NCBI GenBank assembly: GCA_947178505.1
Contig: CAMWYR010000010.1
Coordinates: 1 to 59,916 of the forward strand
From: an uncultured Muribaculaceae bacterium
GTDB lineage: Bacteria > Bacteroidota > Bacteroidia > Bacteroidales > Muribaculaceae
Length of the DNA stretch: 59,916 nt
Reading direction: 5' to 3'
Position numbers and translations under genes: made by a program. Of this stretch, positions 51,613 to 59,916 are shown in pieces (positions within the stretch are counted from its first letter, which is position 1; every line of letters begins with the position of its first letter). The notes below the pieces were generated by a model. It did not search any database. It was given only the letters and a program-made list of their open reading frames with translations, and was not told the DNA's origin.

Positions 51613-52404
51613 ATGAAGCTTGTTTTAGACGATTTGACAATAGGGTATGCTTCCGGCAGAGAATTAAAAGAAATTCAGAAGCATATCAGCGCATCGATCA
51701 AGCCAGGAGAGTTTACGTGTTTGCTGGGTCCGAACGGTGCAGGAAAAACCACATTGTTGCGGACTCTTTCAGGACTTCAGCCACGACTCAGCGGCAATTT
51801 CCTTATTGACGGGCGCCCCATTGACCTTATTAAGTCTTCAGAGTTATCAAAAATAATCGGGATTGTCCTTACCGAACGGCCCTCTGTATCCTCAATGACA
51901 GTCGAACAGCTTGTTGCATTAGGCCGGAGTCCTTACTCCGGTTTCTGGGGACGCATAGCCGATTCTGACCGAAAAGAGGTGGAGAGGGCTATGGCGGTGA
52001 CTGGTGTGACGTCTTTAAGGTCCCGACTTGTTAACTCGCTCAGCGACGGGGAGTGCCAGAAAGTGATGATTGCCAAGGCGCTCGCCCAGCAGACACCGGT
52101 GCTTTTTCTTGATGAACCCACTGCTTTTCTTGATTATCCTTCTAAGGCAGAGTTGATGATTCTTCTGCGCCGACTGGCGAAAGAAAAAAATATGGCTATC
52201 TTTCAATCTACTCATGATCTTAACATGGCATTGGCCTTGGCAGATAAAATTTGGTTGGTTGACAAGAAAATGGGTATTATAACCGGAACTCCACGTGCGC
52301 TTGCCGAAGCTGGAGAATTGCAAAGGTATTTTCTTCGCCCGGGTCTCACTTTCAATGAGGCAACCATGACTTTCTCTATATCTCTCCCTAATTTAAAACA
52401 ATAA
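51613..52404 (+). CDS. ABC transporter ATPase, iron-siderophore/cobalamin type, without permease
   Basis: A 263-residue ATP-binding subunit. Walker A GPNGAGKTTLLRTL, signature LSDGECQKVMIAKALAQ, Walker B VLFLDEPTAFLDYPSK and the H-loop STHDLNMAL. The Q-loop region ERPSVSSMTVEQLVALGRSPYSGF is typical of BtuD/FecE/FhuC importers. No permease or binding protein is beside it, so it must work with subunits encoded elsewhere. It starts 35 bp after the DEAD-box gene and is followed by an NSS transporter after 20 bp. Confidence 0.88.
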   Translation: MKLVLDDLTIGYASGRELKEIQKHISASIKPGEFTCLLGPNGAGKTTLLRTLSGLQPRLSGNFLIDGRPIDLIKSSELSKIIGIVLTERPSVSSMTVEQLVALGRSPYSGFWGRIADSDRKEVERAMAVTGVTSLRSRLVNSLSDGECQKVMIAKALAQQTPVLFLDEPTAFLDYPSKAELMILLRRLAKEKNMAIFQSTHDLNMALALADKIWLVDKKMGIITGTPRALAEAGELQRYFLRPGLTFNEATMTFSISLPNLKQ

Positions 52405-52424
52405 AATGAAAAAATGAAAACGAG

Positions 52425-53819
52425 ATGCATTTAAATCAAAAAGGTACGGATAAAAAGCAACATGCTTTATTTGCAACGAAGATTGGAGCGATAGCGGCTA
52501 CGGTTGGTTCGGCCGTGGGACTTGGAAATATATGGCGATTCCCTTATGAAGCCGGAGCCCATGGGGGAGGAGCTTTCATGCTCCTCTATGTCTTCTTCAT
52601 CATTGTGCTTGGTGTTCCGGTGCTTTGTGCTGAGTTTACGTTGGGAAAATCAACGCGTCAAGGCATATTCGGTGCTTTCAGGACATTCAAACCGAAATCT
52701 AAGTGGCCGATGGTAGGGTATCTCGGAGTTATCGCCACTGTACTCGTGATGGCATTCTATTCAGTGGTTTCGGGCTGGACGCTGGAATATCTGATGCAGT
52801 CAGTTGCCGGAACGACGGGAGGGATGAATGAAACCGAGCTTTCTTCCCTTTTCAATGAATTCACTTCCGGATGGCGTCCTGTCATGTGGACAATGATGTT
52901 TCTTCTGATCAATTATTTTGTAATCCGCAGAGGTGTGCAGAAGGGAATTGAGAAGATCAGCAGCATTATGACTCCTCTTCTATTCGTTCTTATTCTTGCG
53001 TTCTGTATTAACTCTCTTCAGCTCCCAAAGGCGGGAGAGGGTCTGGAGTTTTTATTCCATCCTGATTTCTCGAAACTAACGCCCGCCGTTATAATCGGTG
53101 CACTGGGTCAGGCTTTCTTCTCGCTTAGCCTTGGCTTCGGAGGTATGCTCACATACGCCTCTTACTTCAGTGACAATACGGATATTGTCAAAAATTCTAA
53201 TATTACTGCCATTTCTGATGTCATCATAGCGGTGATGTCCGGTCTCCTCATTTTCCCGGCAGTTTTTTCATTCGGATTTTCTCCATCCGGAGGCCCCCGA
53301 CTGGTATTTGAAGTGTTGCCTGCGATCTTTACTCAGATGGCCGGAGGGCGTGTATGGGCGTCTTTGTTTTTCTTCATGCTGTTCTTAGCTTCGCTCACTT
53401 CCACAATATCTCTATGTGAGATCATAGTGGCGTTTCTTACAGAAAAAACAGTTATGAAGCGAGGGAAGGCTTCAGCAATATCCATTTCTGTAATTGCAGG
53501 TTTGAGCGTTTTGTGTGCCTTTTCTTTCAGTGTGTTCAAGAAATATAGTGTGCCGGGCATTGGTCAGCTTGATTTCTTCAACTGGTTCGATTACATTTCC
53601 TCAAATATACTTCTGCCTCTCGTTGGCGTGCTGATATGTGTATTTGTCGGGTGGGTGATAGATAAAAAGATTCTTAAAAATATGCTTGCAGTGAGTGAAT
53701 CGGGGAAAGAACATTCAAAATTTAGGCAAGTTGTAAATCAGGGGATCCGGTTCTGCATTCGCTTTGTCGCTCCCGTGCTGATCGCCCTTATCTTCATCAT
53801 CAATCTTGTAGGGATCTAA
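52425..53819 (+). CDS. Sodium-dependent neurotransmitter-symporter family transporter
   Basis: A 464-residue polytopic inner-membrane symporter of the SNF/NSS family. The N-terminus is short and basic, then TM1 carries the Na+/substrate-binding signature GSAVGLGNIWRFPYEAGAHGG. The ALGQAFFSLSLGFGGMLTYASY stretch is the TM6 region. Roughly eleven or twelve membrane segments fit the length. Substrates of bacterial members are amino acids; which one is not evident. It is 20 bp after the ABC ATPase gene. Confidence 0.94.
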   Translation: MHLNQKGTDKKQHALFATKIGAIAATVGSAVGLGNIWRFPYEAGAHGGGAFMLLYVFFIIVLGVPVLCAEFTLGKSTRQGIFGAFRTFKPKSKWPMVGYLGVIATVLVMAFYSVVSGWTLEYLMQSVAGTTGGMNETELSSLFNEFTSGWRPVMWTMMFLLINYFVIRRGVQKGIEKISSIMTPLLFVLILAFCINSLQLPKAGEGLEFLFHPDFSKLTPAVIIGALGQAFFSLSLGFGGMLTYASYFSDNTDIVKNSNITAISDVIIAVMSGLLIFPAVFSFGFSPSGGPRLVFEVLPAIFTQMAGGRVWASLFFFMLFLASLTSTISLCEIIVAFLTEKTVMKRGKASAISISVIAGLSVLCAFSFSVFKKYSVPGIGQLDFFNWFDYISSNILLPLVGVLICVFVGWVIDKKILKNMLAVSESGKEHSKFRQVVNQGIRFCIRFVAPVLIALIFIINLVGI

Positions 53820-53846
53820 ATTGTAATTCTCCCTGAATGACACAAA

Positions 53847-53883
53847 AATAGACCGGCCCGAAAATCGGGTCGGCCTATTTAGT
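53847..53883. terminator. Bidirectional terminator
   Basis: AATAG-CCG-CCCGA (from 53847) pairs with TCGGG-CGG-CTATT (to 53879), with single unpaired bases, and T-rich sequence on both sides. It separates the convergent NSS and TPR genes. Confidence 0.82.
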
Positions 53884-53912
53884 TTATTGGGAAACTATAT
53901 TTCCGGGGTTAT

Positions 53913-55121
53913 TTAGAAATAAGTTTCGAGAGCATAGTTGATGTTATCAAGAATGTACTGCACATCTGTGTCGGCTGCATCAAGCGCCTGAGCGCGTTCT
54001 GCAATTGCCTTCGCTGCTTCAAAGTAGTCAGTCTTCACTTCCATACGCTTATCGCGGTCGTTACCCTCGATGTTGTTCCAGATATGCGTGCCGGCAGTAT
54101 AGATTTTCTTCGACGCATTCTTGAGAGTTTCGATGTCTGCATCATCGAAAGAAGCGGCCTTACGATAATCAGAGAGAGAAGCAGTCTCGTCACCCTTACG
54201 ATCATTCACGTATCCTCGCAGACCATAGAGGAATGCCTTATCGGGAGTTGCGGAGATCTGAGAATCAATCATGGCGATAGCATCATCATACTTTTGATCC
54301 TGAAGCATCGAATTGATAAGGTTGTTGAGGAAGAGAGGATTCTTGATTCCAAACACACGATAGCCATGTTCGGCAATTTCGCGGATTTGATTCTTAGCCT
54401 GAGTTTCGAGTGTAGAATCTCTCATAGCGAGATTCTGCCATGATGCGATCTCATAAACATAGTTCTGCGGATCATTGATGCCTGCAAGACGTGCCTTCTC
54501 AAAGGCCTTCACAGCTTCCTGAAGTGCACTGCCCGAGTAAGCGCCGATACCGGCATAATGATATGCAAGCGCCACTACAGAATCAGGCACAGCCTTCACG
54601 CGCTTGTCGGCCCAGGGCTGCTTGGTCACGTCACCATAGATCATGAAGGCATTGTATGCCTCCGGATAATAATGCTTGTTGTTGAAGAGCTCGCCGCCAT
54701 AGCTGAAATAATCGTTGTGGTGGTCGTTAATCTTTCCAACCATGTCTTTCGACATCTTCGGCTTAACTTCTCCTTTCTCATTGGGCACAGAATCGAGGGG
54801 GAGGGCAAGGATAAAGTAATTGTAACCATTCACAAGCTCATTACCCATATCAATCTTATTGACTGCTGCATCATTGGGATTAATGGCAAGCTTCTTGAAT
54901 GCCTCGTCGAAAGCGTCAAACTCAATTTTACCCGCAACATAGTATGTGCGAGCCTGCTCAGCTGTCTCAGGATTCGAGATAGCCTGCTGGATAAGATTAC
55001 GTGCATCCGCGATCTTATCAATCTTTCCTGAAAGCTTGGCTGCCTGATCGACAGTGGCCTTCTGAGCATTCATCGCTCCGACTGCGCCGAGGCAGAGAGC
55101 AAGGGTCAGAATTTTTTTCAT
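53913..55121 (-). CDS. Periplasmic TPR-like protein downstream of gyrA
   Basis: A 402-residue exported protein. The signal peptide MKKILTLALCLGAVGAMNA is followed by Gln, so cleavage is predicted after Ala19. The mature part is helical with TPR-like segments such as ALQEAVKAFEKARLAGINDP, YDDAIAMIDSQISATPDKA and the recurring acidic/aliphatic helices. Its function is unknown. The ORF is open 9 bases further upstream, but the basic start MKKIL at 55121 fits a signal peptide better. It begins 18 bp after the gyrA stop, so it is probably co-transcribed with gyrA. Confidence 0.85.
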   Translation of the reverse strand: MKKILTLALCLGAVGAMNAQKATVDQAAKLSGKIDKIADARNLIQQAISNPETAEQARTYYVAGKIEFDAFDEAFKKLAINPNDAAVNKIDMGNELVNGYNYFILALPLDSVPNEKGEVKPKMSKDMVGKINDHHNDYFSYGGELFNNKHYYPEAYNAFMIYGDVTKQPWADKRVKAVPDSVVALAYHYAGIGAYSGSALQEAVKAFEKARLAGINDPQNYVYEIASWQNLAMRDSTLETQAKNQIREIAEHGYRVFGIKNPLFLNNLINSMLQDQKYDDAIAMIDSQISATPDKAFLYGLRGYVNDRKGDETASLSDYRKAASFDDADIETLKNASKKIYTAGTHIWNNIEGNDRDKRMEVKTDYFEAAKAIAERAQALDAADTDVQYILDNINYALETYF

Positions 55122-55139
55122 ATCATTCAATTTTAAGGA

Positions 55140-57758
55140 TTATAATTCATTGTCTTCAATCTCATCATTGATTTCCTGAATCTCATCATCGCTGAGGGCG
55201 TCTTCGATGTCGTCTGAGTCCATTAATTCCTCAGCCTCGCGAATCACCTTGTCCTCCGCGCGCTCGATGCGGTCTTCTTCGGTTTCGGCTTCGAGTTCTT
55301 TTTCTACATCCTCTCCGGGATCAGCATCAACCTTGCAGACAGAGGCGATAGTGTCGCCGCGCTTGCCGAGATCTATAAGCTTTACACCCTGCGTGGCGCG
55401 TCCCATCACTCTTACATCCACAACCGGAAGACGGAGTGCGACGCCACTCTCATTAATGATCATCAAGTCGTTGTCATCGTTTACATTCTTGATCGACACG
55501 AGCTCGCCGGTCTTATCAGTCACGTTAAGAGTCTTCACTCCCTTGCCGCCTCTGTTGGTGATGCGGTAATCTTCAAGCAACGTGCGTTTTCCGTATCCGT
55601 TAGCCGATACGACCATTACTGTCTCATCAGGAACTCCTGACATAGTGATCATGCCTATCACCTCATCATCTCCTTCGAGTGACATGCCCTTGACACCAGT
55701 AGACATTCGGCCCATGCTTCTTACGGTGTTCTCGTTAAAACGGATTGCACGGCCCGAACGGTTGGCAAGTATTATCTCGGAGTTGCCGTCGGTGAGACGA
55801 ACGTCGATCACCTGATCATCCTCGCGAATAATGATTGCATTTACGCCAATGGCTCGCGGACGTGAGTATGCAGAAAGGCTTGTCTTCTTTATTATACCTT
55901 TCTTGGTCGCAAAGATTAGATTGTGTGTTGTGTTGAAAGCCGGATTAGTAAGACCCTTTACGCGAACGAAAGCGTTCACACGGTCATCCTGATCCAGCTG
56001 CAAAAGATTCTGGATCGCACGGCCCTTGGAGCTCTTGGGCATTTCAGGGATTTCATACACCTTCAGCCAGTAGCAACGGCCCTTCTCCGTAAAGAAGAGC
56101 ATGTAATTATGATTCGTAGCCGGATAAATATGCTCGATGAAATCTTCGTCGCGTGTGGAGCTTCCTTTCGCGCCGACTCCACCTCTGTGCTGAGCGCGGA
56201 ATTCAGATAGGGGAGTGCGCTTGATATATCCGAGATGCGAGATGGTGATGATCATCTTGTCGTCGGCATAGAAGTCTTCAGAGTTGAAGTCACCGGCGAA
56301 TGGATTGATCTTCGTGCGTCGTTCATCTCCATATTTGTCGCGGATCTCCATAAGCTCCTCTTTGATAACTTCGAGTAGGATATGCTCATTGGAAAGGATA
56401 TCGTTATAGCGTTGGATGAGTTTCATAAGTTCCTCATATTCATTTCGCAACTTATCCATTTCCAGACCGGTGAGCTGACGCAGACGCATCTCTACGATTG
56501 CACGTGTCTGAATATCATCCAGTTCAAAACGTTCCGAGAGACGTTCGCGTGCCTGTTCTGTAGTCTCGCTGCCACGGATGATAGCAATCACCTCATCAAT
56601 ATTGTCGGTAGCAATCATCAGGCCCCGGAGGATATGGGCACGCTCCTCAGCCTTACGCAGTTCGTAGCGAGTGCGTCTCGTAACTATCTCCTTCCGGTGA
56701 GCCACGAAATGCTCAAGGAGTTGCTTGAGGTTGAGGGTCTCAGGACGGCCGTTGACCAGCGCCACATTATTTACGCTGAAAGAAGTCTGCAGTTGTGACA
56801 GTTTGTAGAGTTTATTAAGTACCACCTGTGCATTCGCATCCTTCTTGATGTCGATCGTGATGTTGATCTTTCCTCGGGCAGAGGTGTCGGTAACATCTGC
56901 GATACCTTCAATTTTTTTCTCTTCAGCCAATTGATGGATTGACTTCACGAGTTCGCCCTTCAGCACGCCGTAGGGAATCTCAGATACGACGATCGTATCA
57001 TGATTTCCGTCGGACTCAATCTCGCATTTGGCTCTTACCACAATACGGCCACGGCCGTTCTCAAAGGCATCCTTTACTCCCTGAAGCCCATAGATTTCGC
57101 CACCGGTCGGGAAGTCAGGAGCCTTGATATGCTCCATGAGTTCGGGGATGGTAAGCTCAGGATTGTCAATAAGTGCAATTGATGCATTAAGGGCCTCAGT
57201 CAGATTGTGAGGGGGCATATTTGTTGCCATACCGACTGCGATACCGGCAGCCCCGTTCACCAGAAGGTTGGGGATACGGGCCGGAAGCACCGCCGGCTCC
57301 ATGAGAGTATTATCGAAGTTGGGAACGAAGTCAACCGTCTCCTTATCGAGGTCTCTGAGCATTTCTTCTCCCATGCGCGCGAGCTTTACCTCTGTATAAC
57401 GCATGGCGGCCGGTGAGTCACCGTCGATCGATCCGAAGTTACCCTGTCCGAACACGAGAGGATATCTGAGAGCCCAATCCTGGGCAAGACGCACCATAGT
57501 AAGATAGATCGATGAATCGCCGTGTGGGTGATATTTACCCATGACCTCACCTACGATACGGGCTGATTTCTTAGTATCGCCCGAAAAGTAGTTGCCGAGT
57601 TCGTTCATTCCGAAAAGCACCCTTCTGTGTACTGGCTTAAAACCGTCCCGTACATCAGGTAGCGCACGTGACACTATCACCGACATCGAATAGTCGATGT
57701 AGGCGCTTTTCATTTCCGATTCAATGTTAATCGGAATAATCTTGTCGTCTCCTTGCAT
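55140..57758 (-). CDS. gyrA: DNA gyrase subunit A
   Basis: An 872-residue topoisomerase subunit that cuts and rejoins DNA to introduce negative supercoils. The catalytic Tyr121 is in SPAAMRYTEVKL. The quinolone region reads YHPHGDSSIYLTMVR, with Ser82 at the E. coli Ser83 position but Leu86 where E. coli has Asp87. The C-terminal beta-pinwheel has the repeats ending RAIGVNAI, GRMSTGVKGM (GyrA-box-like) and GRATQGVKLI. The tail is very acidic (EIQEINDEIEDNEL). Length and order are usual. The absence of parC-like features supports gyrA. Confidence 0.96.
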   Translation of the reverse strand: MQGDDKIIPINIESEMKSAYIDYSMSVIVSRALPDVRDGFKPVHRRVLFGMNELGNYFSGDTKKSARIVGEVMGKYHPHGDSSIYLTMVRLAQDWALRYPLVFGQGNFGSIDGDSPAAMRYTEVKLARMGEEMLRDLDKETVDFVPNFDNTLMEPAVLPARIPNLLVNGAAGIAVGMATNMPPHNLTEALNASIALIDNPELTIPELMEHIKAPDFPTGGEIYGLQGVKDAFENGRGRIVVRAKCEIESDGNHDTIVVSEIPYGVLKGELVKSIHQLAEEKKIEGIADVTDTSARGKINITIDIKKDANAQVVLNKLYKLSQLQTSFSVNNVALVNGRPETLNLKQLLEHFVAHRKEIVTRRTRYELRKAEERAHILRGLMIATDNIDEVIAIIRGSETTEQARERLSERFELDDIQTRAIVEMRLRQLTGLEMDKLRNEYEELMKLIQRYNDILSNEHILLEVIKEELMEIRDKYGDERRTKINPFAGDFNSEDFYADDKMIITISHLGYIKRTPLSEFRAQHRGGVGAKGSSTRDEDFIEHIYPATNHNYMLFFTEKGRCYWLKVYEIPEMPKSSKGRAIQNLLQLDQDDRVNAFVRVKGLTNPAFNTTHNLIFATKKGIIKKTSLSAYSRPRAIGVNAIIIREDDQVIDVRLTDGNSEIILANRSGRAIRFNENTVRSMGRMSTGVKGMSLEGDDEVIGMITMSGVPDETVMVVSANGYGKRTLLEDYRITNRGGKGVKTLNVTDKTGELVSIKNVNDDNDLMIINESGVALRLPVVDVRVMGRATQGVKLIDLGKRGDTIASVCKVDADPGEDVEKELEAETEEDRIERAEDKVIREAEELMDSDDIEDALSDDEIQEINDEIEDNEL

Positions 57759-58114
57759 TGTTTTGTCAGTTTCTTATTCTTTGCGGGAGGCTGCTGAAAA
57801 CCGATGTTGTGGCGTCGGTAATCTAAATTCACCCTAAGGGGCCATCCCTGCTCAAGCTTTCTATAGGCGTTTTCTATAGGCCGCTTGACCTACAAAATTA
57901 CAAAAAAATCCTAACATTTCCATCTCTCAGACCATATTTTTAATCTATTACGGCGCGAAAGTGGTATGCTGAGCGGCAATATCCGACTGAATGCCCGTTT
58001 ATCCTTTGTCATGCACCCTGACAGAGCTGTACTGATTGAAATAATCTGTAATGTATCCCCGTTTGTATATAAGGCATATATGATATCTGCCTGTTTCAGC
58101 AATAATTAAGAAAG
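57759..58114. other. gyrA upstream region
   Basis: A 356-bp gap without a convincing gene. It has a direct repeat, TTTCTATAGG at 57859-57868 and again at 57871-57880, and a -7-like TAATTTTG on the minus strand (57900-57893) without TTG at the expected distance. A 63-codon leftward ORF here lacks any supporting feature. Confidence 0.5.
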
Positions 58115-58639
58115 ATGAAAGATTTTGCGGCGATTGATTTTGAAACAGCCAATAGAAACAGTTCAAGCATTTGCAGTGTGGGCGTGGTGATAGTGCGTGG
58201 GGGAGAGGTTAAGGAAAAAATCTATAGGCTCGTGCACCCGACACCTAATTACTACAGCCCGGCTAATGTTTCGGTGCATGGTCTTACGAATGAGGATACT
58301 GATTGTGCTGATTATTTCCCTGAAGTGTGGGCAGAAATTCACCAGTATATCGAGGATCTTCCTCTGGTAGCTCATTTCAGCAGATTTGATGAGGGGTGTC
58401 TGAAGGCAGCATTCCGGCGCTATCAGATGACTTATCCTAACTATTCATTTTACTGCACGTGCAACGCTGCCCGAAGAGTGCTTAGAGGTCAGCTTCCGAA
58501 TTTTAAGCTTCCGACAGTGTCGGCATATTGCGGTTATGATCTGGAAAAGCATCATCATGCATTGGCCGACGCCGAAGCTGCCGCTATGTGCGTTCTTGGA
58601 TTGCAACGCATTACCGGTATGGATTTTGAAGAAATGTGA
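58115..58639 (+). CDS. DEDDh 3'-5' exonuclease (DnaQ-like)
   Basis: A 174-residue exonuclease-fold protein. Exo I is AIDFETAN (Asp8, Glu10), Exo II includes VSVHGLTNEDT and AHFSRFDEGCL, and Exo III is HHALADAEAA with the catalytic His and Asp. It is a free-standing nuclease domain without polymerase or BRCT parts, similar to the proofreading epsilon fold and to RNase T-like trimming nucleases. The substrate is not evident. It is the only gene on this strand between gyrA and the CDF gene. Confidence 0.93.
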   Translation: MKDFAAIDFETANRNSSSICSVGVVIVRGGEVKEKIYRLVHPTPNYYSPANVSVHGLTNEDTDCADYFPEVWAEIHQYIEDLPLVAHFSRFDEGCLKAAFRRYQMTYPNYSFYCTCNAARRVLRGQLPNFKLPTVSAYCGYDLEKHHHALADAEAAAMCVLGLQRITGMDFEEM

Positions 58640-58854
58640 TTGCTTGAAGAATTGGATTATTCAGTCGGATTAATCAGATTGAATGAGGGAAATATGCGGT
58701 CGATGGTAGTGTGTGCGATAAGGCCATAAAGACGGCTATCGGCATTAATTTTGTGGGTAAGTTGAATTATACACTTTACATTACATAATCACTATTATGT
58801 TAAATAGAAAATTCCAAAACCATTATCCCTCCTATTTTCAGATCATTTTGGATT

Positions 58855-59760
58855 TTATTTATTGCTGTCGGGTTCGATGTGAATGTAGATGATCACATCG
58901 TGTCCGAGCTGCCTCTGTATTTCTTTTTCTATTTTGTTGGCAATCGTATGGCCATCCCTGACACTTATTTCAGGGTCTACGTGTACGTTCATCTCTATTA
59001 TTTTGGAATGTCCGTTTCGTCGCCCTCTGAGATTATGAATTTTCCTGACTCCTTCTACCTCATTTGAGATTTTTGCAATCTCACTGATTTCTTTGCCGGG
59101 TAATGAAATCTCAAGAAGTTCATTTAATGCTTCGCGCGAGATTACAACGGCCGAGTAAGCTATCATGATTGAGATGATAATTGAAGCTATGGGGTCGCAG
59201 ATTCTCCAGGATTCCCCTAATGCAAAAGATAAAGTGACTCCAATTACGGTTGCTATTGAAGACACCGCATCACTCCTATGGTGCTCCGCATTAGCGAGCA
59301 ACGCGTTCGATCCTATCTTAAGTCCGTTCTTCCGGGTATATCTGAAGCAATATTCTTTCAGGAATATTGAGACAATCGCAACGACAATTGTAAGCACTTC
59401 CGGCTTGGGTAATGTATGGCCGCGTAAATACTCAGTGATTGTCACCATTCCCTCATATCCGAGGAAAACGGCTACGCCCATAAGTATGATGCCGATTATC
59501 AGAGATGCAAGTGTCTCGAATTTGCCATGGCCATAAGGATGGTCGGTATCTGCCGATTTATAAGCAATACCCGCAAACACGATGACAATGATATCCGTAA
59601 CGAAGTCGCTGACGGAGTGATATCCGTCGGCAACAAGAGCATCACTCTTTCCCCAGTAGCCGAAGAATAGTTTCAGCACCACCAAGAGTGCGTTGATCCA
59701 GAAGCCTACCATTGTGACCTTTCGGATGGTAGCCACCGCAGTTTTGTCTTGACTCTTCAT
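58855..59760 (-). CDS. Cation diffusion facilitator (metal efflux) protein
   Basis: A 301-residue inner-membrane protein exporting divalent metals in exchange for protons. About six membrane segments are followed by a cytoplasmic ferredoxin-like domain (IHNLRGRRNGHSKIIEMNVHV). TM2 has ADGYHSVSD and TM5 has EHHRSDAVS, so the transport site is His-Asp plus His-Asp, which in this family points to zinc (and cadmium) rather than iron or manganese. That preference is inference. The HPYGHGKFE motif of the TM3 loop is present. It is next to the tRNA-Gln gene, transcribed in the same direction after a terminator. Confidence 0.92.
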   Translation of the reverse strand: MKSQDKTAVATIRKVTMVGFWINALLVVLKLFFGYWGKSDALVADGYHSVSDFVTDIIVIVFAGIAYKSADTDHPYGHGKFETLASLIIGIILMGVAVFLGYEGMVTITEYLRGHTLPKPEVLTIVVAIVSIFLKEYCFRYTRKNGLKIGSNALLANAEHHRSDAVSSIATVIGVTLSFALGESWRICDPIASIIISIMIAYSAVVISREALNELLEISLPGKEISEIAKISNEVEGVRKIHNLRGRRNGHSKIIEMNVHVDPEISVRDGHTIANKIEKEIQRQLGHDVIIYIHIEPDSNK

Positions 59761-59831
59761 CTTTCCATTTGGCTTGCGAATAGTATGCGCATAAGCAAAT
59801 ATGCCTGACTATCCTACTCTGAAAAACAAAA

Positions 59832-59859
59832 TAGAGCAACCGATTTCTCAGTTGCTCTA
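59832..59859 (-). terminator. Terminator of the tRNA gene
   Basis: TAGAGCAAC (59832-59840) pairs with GTTGCTCTA (59851-59859). Read leftward it is followed by TTTTGTTTTTC. It stands 3 bp after the tRNA 3' end. Confidence 0.9.
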
Positions 59860-59862
59860 AAG

Positions 59863-59916
59863 TTGCCTTGGAAAGACTCGAACTCTCACAAACGGAACCA
59901 GAATCCGGTGTGCTAC
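59863..59916 (-). tRNA. tRNA-Gln (CTG anticodon), 5' part outside the window
   Basis: Read leftward, the 3' three-quarters of a tRNA are present. The anticodon arm is CCGGA-TTCTGGT-TCCGT with anticodon CTG, followed by a four-base variable loop, the T arm GAGAG-TTCGAGT-CTTTC and the acceptor strand CAAGGCA plus discriminator A. CCA is not encoded. The anticodon stem has one weak outer pair. The T loop TTCGAGT and the terminator behind it support the call. Confidence 0.78.

Noticed and set aside
57911-58102. 63-codon leftward ORF upstream of gyrA
   Set aside because: No ribosome site, no recognisable motif, and it overlaps the region expected to hold the gyrA promoter.
1-59916. CRISPR array, insertion sequence or rRNA genes
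   Set aside because: No regularly spaced direct repeats, no transposase and no rRNA sequence were seen anywhere in the window.

Overview
This window looks like a chromosome segment of a Bacteroidales bacterium with the right-hand end of an integrated phage at its left edge. The gene families fit the Muribaculaceae/Bacteroidaceae branch, but the exact family is inference. Five upstream regions carry the Bacteroidetes housekeeping promoter (TTG, 20-bp spacer, TAnnTTTG), and most genes lack a Shine-Dalgarno sequence. Gene content (DUF3332, YtxH pair, M13 peptidase, a Bacteroidetes-type tyrosine integrase, a BspA-like repeat protein) agrees.

Layout. (1) 1-5582: prophage late end. It holds a truncated unknown gene, a DUF4376-like protein, a BspA-type leucine-rich repeat protein, a membrane/coiled-coil protein, an amidase endolysin and a candidate one-piece spanin, all rightward, then two terminators. 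Facing them is a leftward integrase followed by a small protein resembling the C-terminal domain of RNA polymerase alpha. (2) 5583-6197: phage/host junction. (3) 6198-7651: dnaA with a strong terminator. (4) 7689-16253: leftward operon of a small membrane protein, dxs, trkA, trkH, a THUMP-like methyltransferase and a TPR protein. (5) 16436-23735: leftward clpC, a tiny HExxH membrane protein, trxA and dnaE. (6) 24123-32272: rightward genome-maintenance block with a 990-residue AlbA_2/Schlafen-plus-WYL protein, recJ, recQ and a umuC-type polymerase without umuD. (7) 32451-36463: envelope/stress genes (DUF3332, two YtxH, holin-like pair), then prmA and a GNAT acetyltransferase. (8) 36593-38045: a long AT-rich region packed with TTTGCAAA-type sites in front of an orphan HTH regulator. 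(9) 38164-49832: leftward HAD-rarA, comEC, aroE, M13 peptidase, ABC-F, SF1 helicase and an ECF-type sigma factor. (10) 50114-53819: rightward DEAD-box helicase, an orphan metal/cobalamin-type ABC ATPase and an NSS transporter. (11) 53913-59916: gyrA with a periplasmic TPR partner, a DEDDh exonuclease, a CDF transporter and the 3' part of a tRNA-Gln.

Most host genes are conserved housekeeping genes: replication (dnaA, dnaE, gyrA), recombination and repair (recJ, recQ, rarA, Y-family polymerase, SF1 helicase) and proteostasis (clpC, trxA). The most promising places for something undescribed are the AlbA_2-WYL protein sharing a divergent promoter region with dnaE, the alpha-CTD-like phage protein behind a promoter-plus-terminator leader, the one-piece spanin in the lysis cassette, and the HTH gene with its spread-out operator-like repeats. 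All calls come from reading the sequence; no database search was run.
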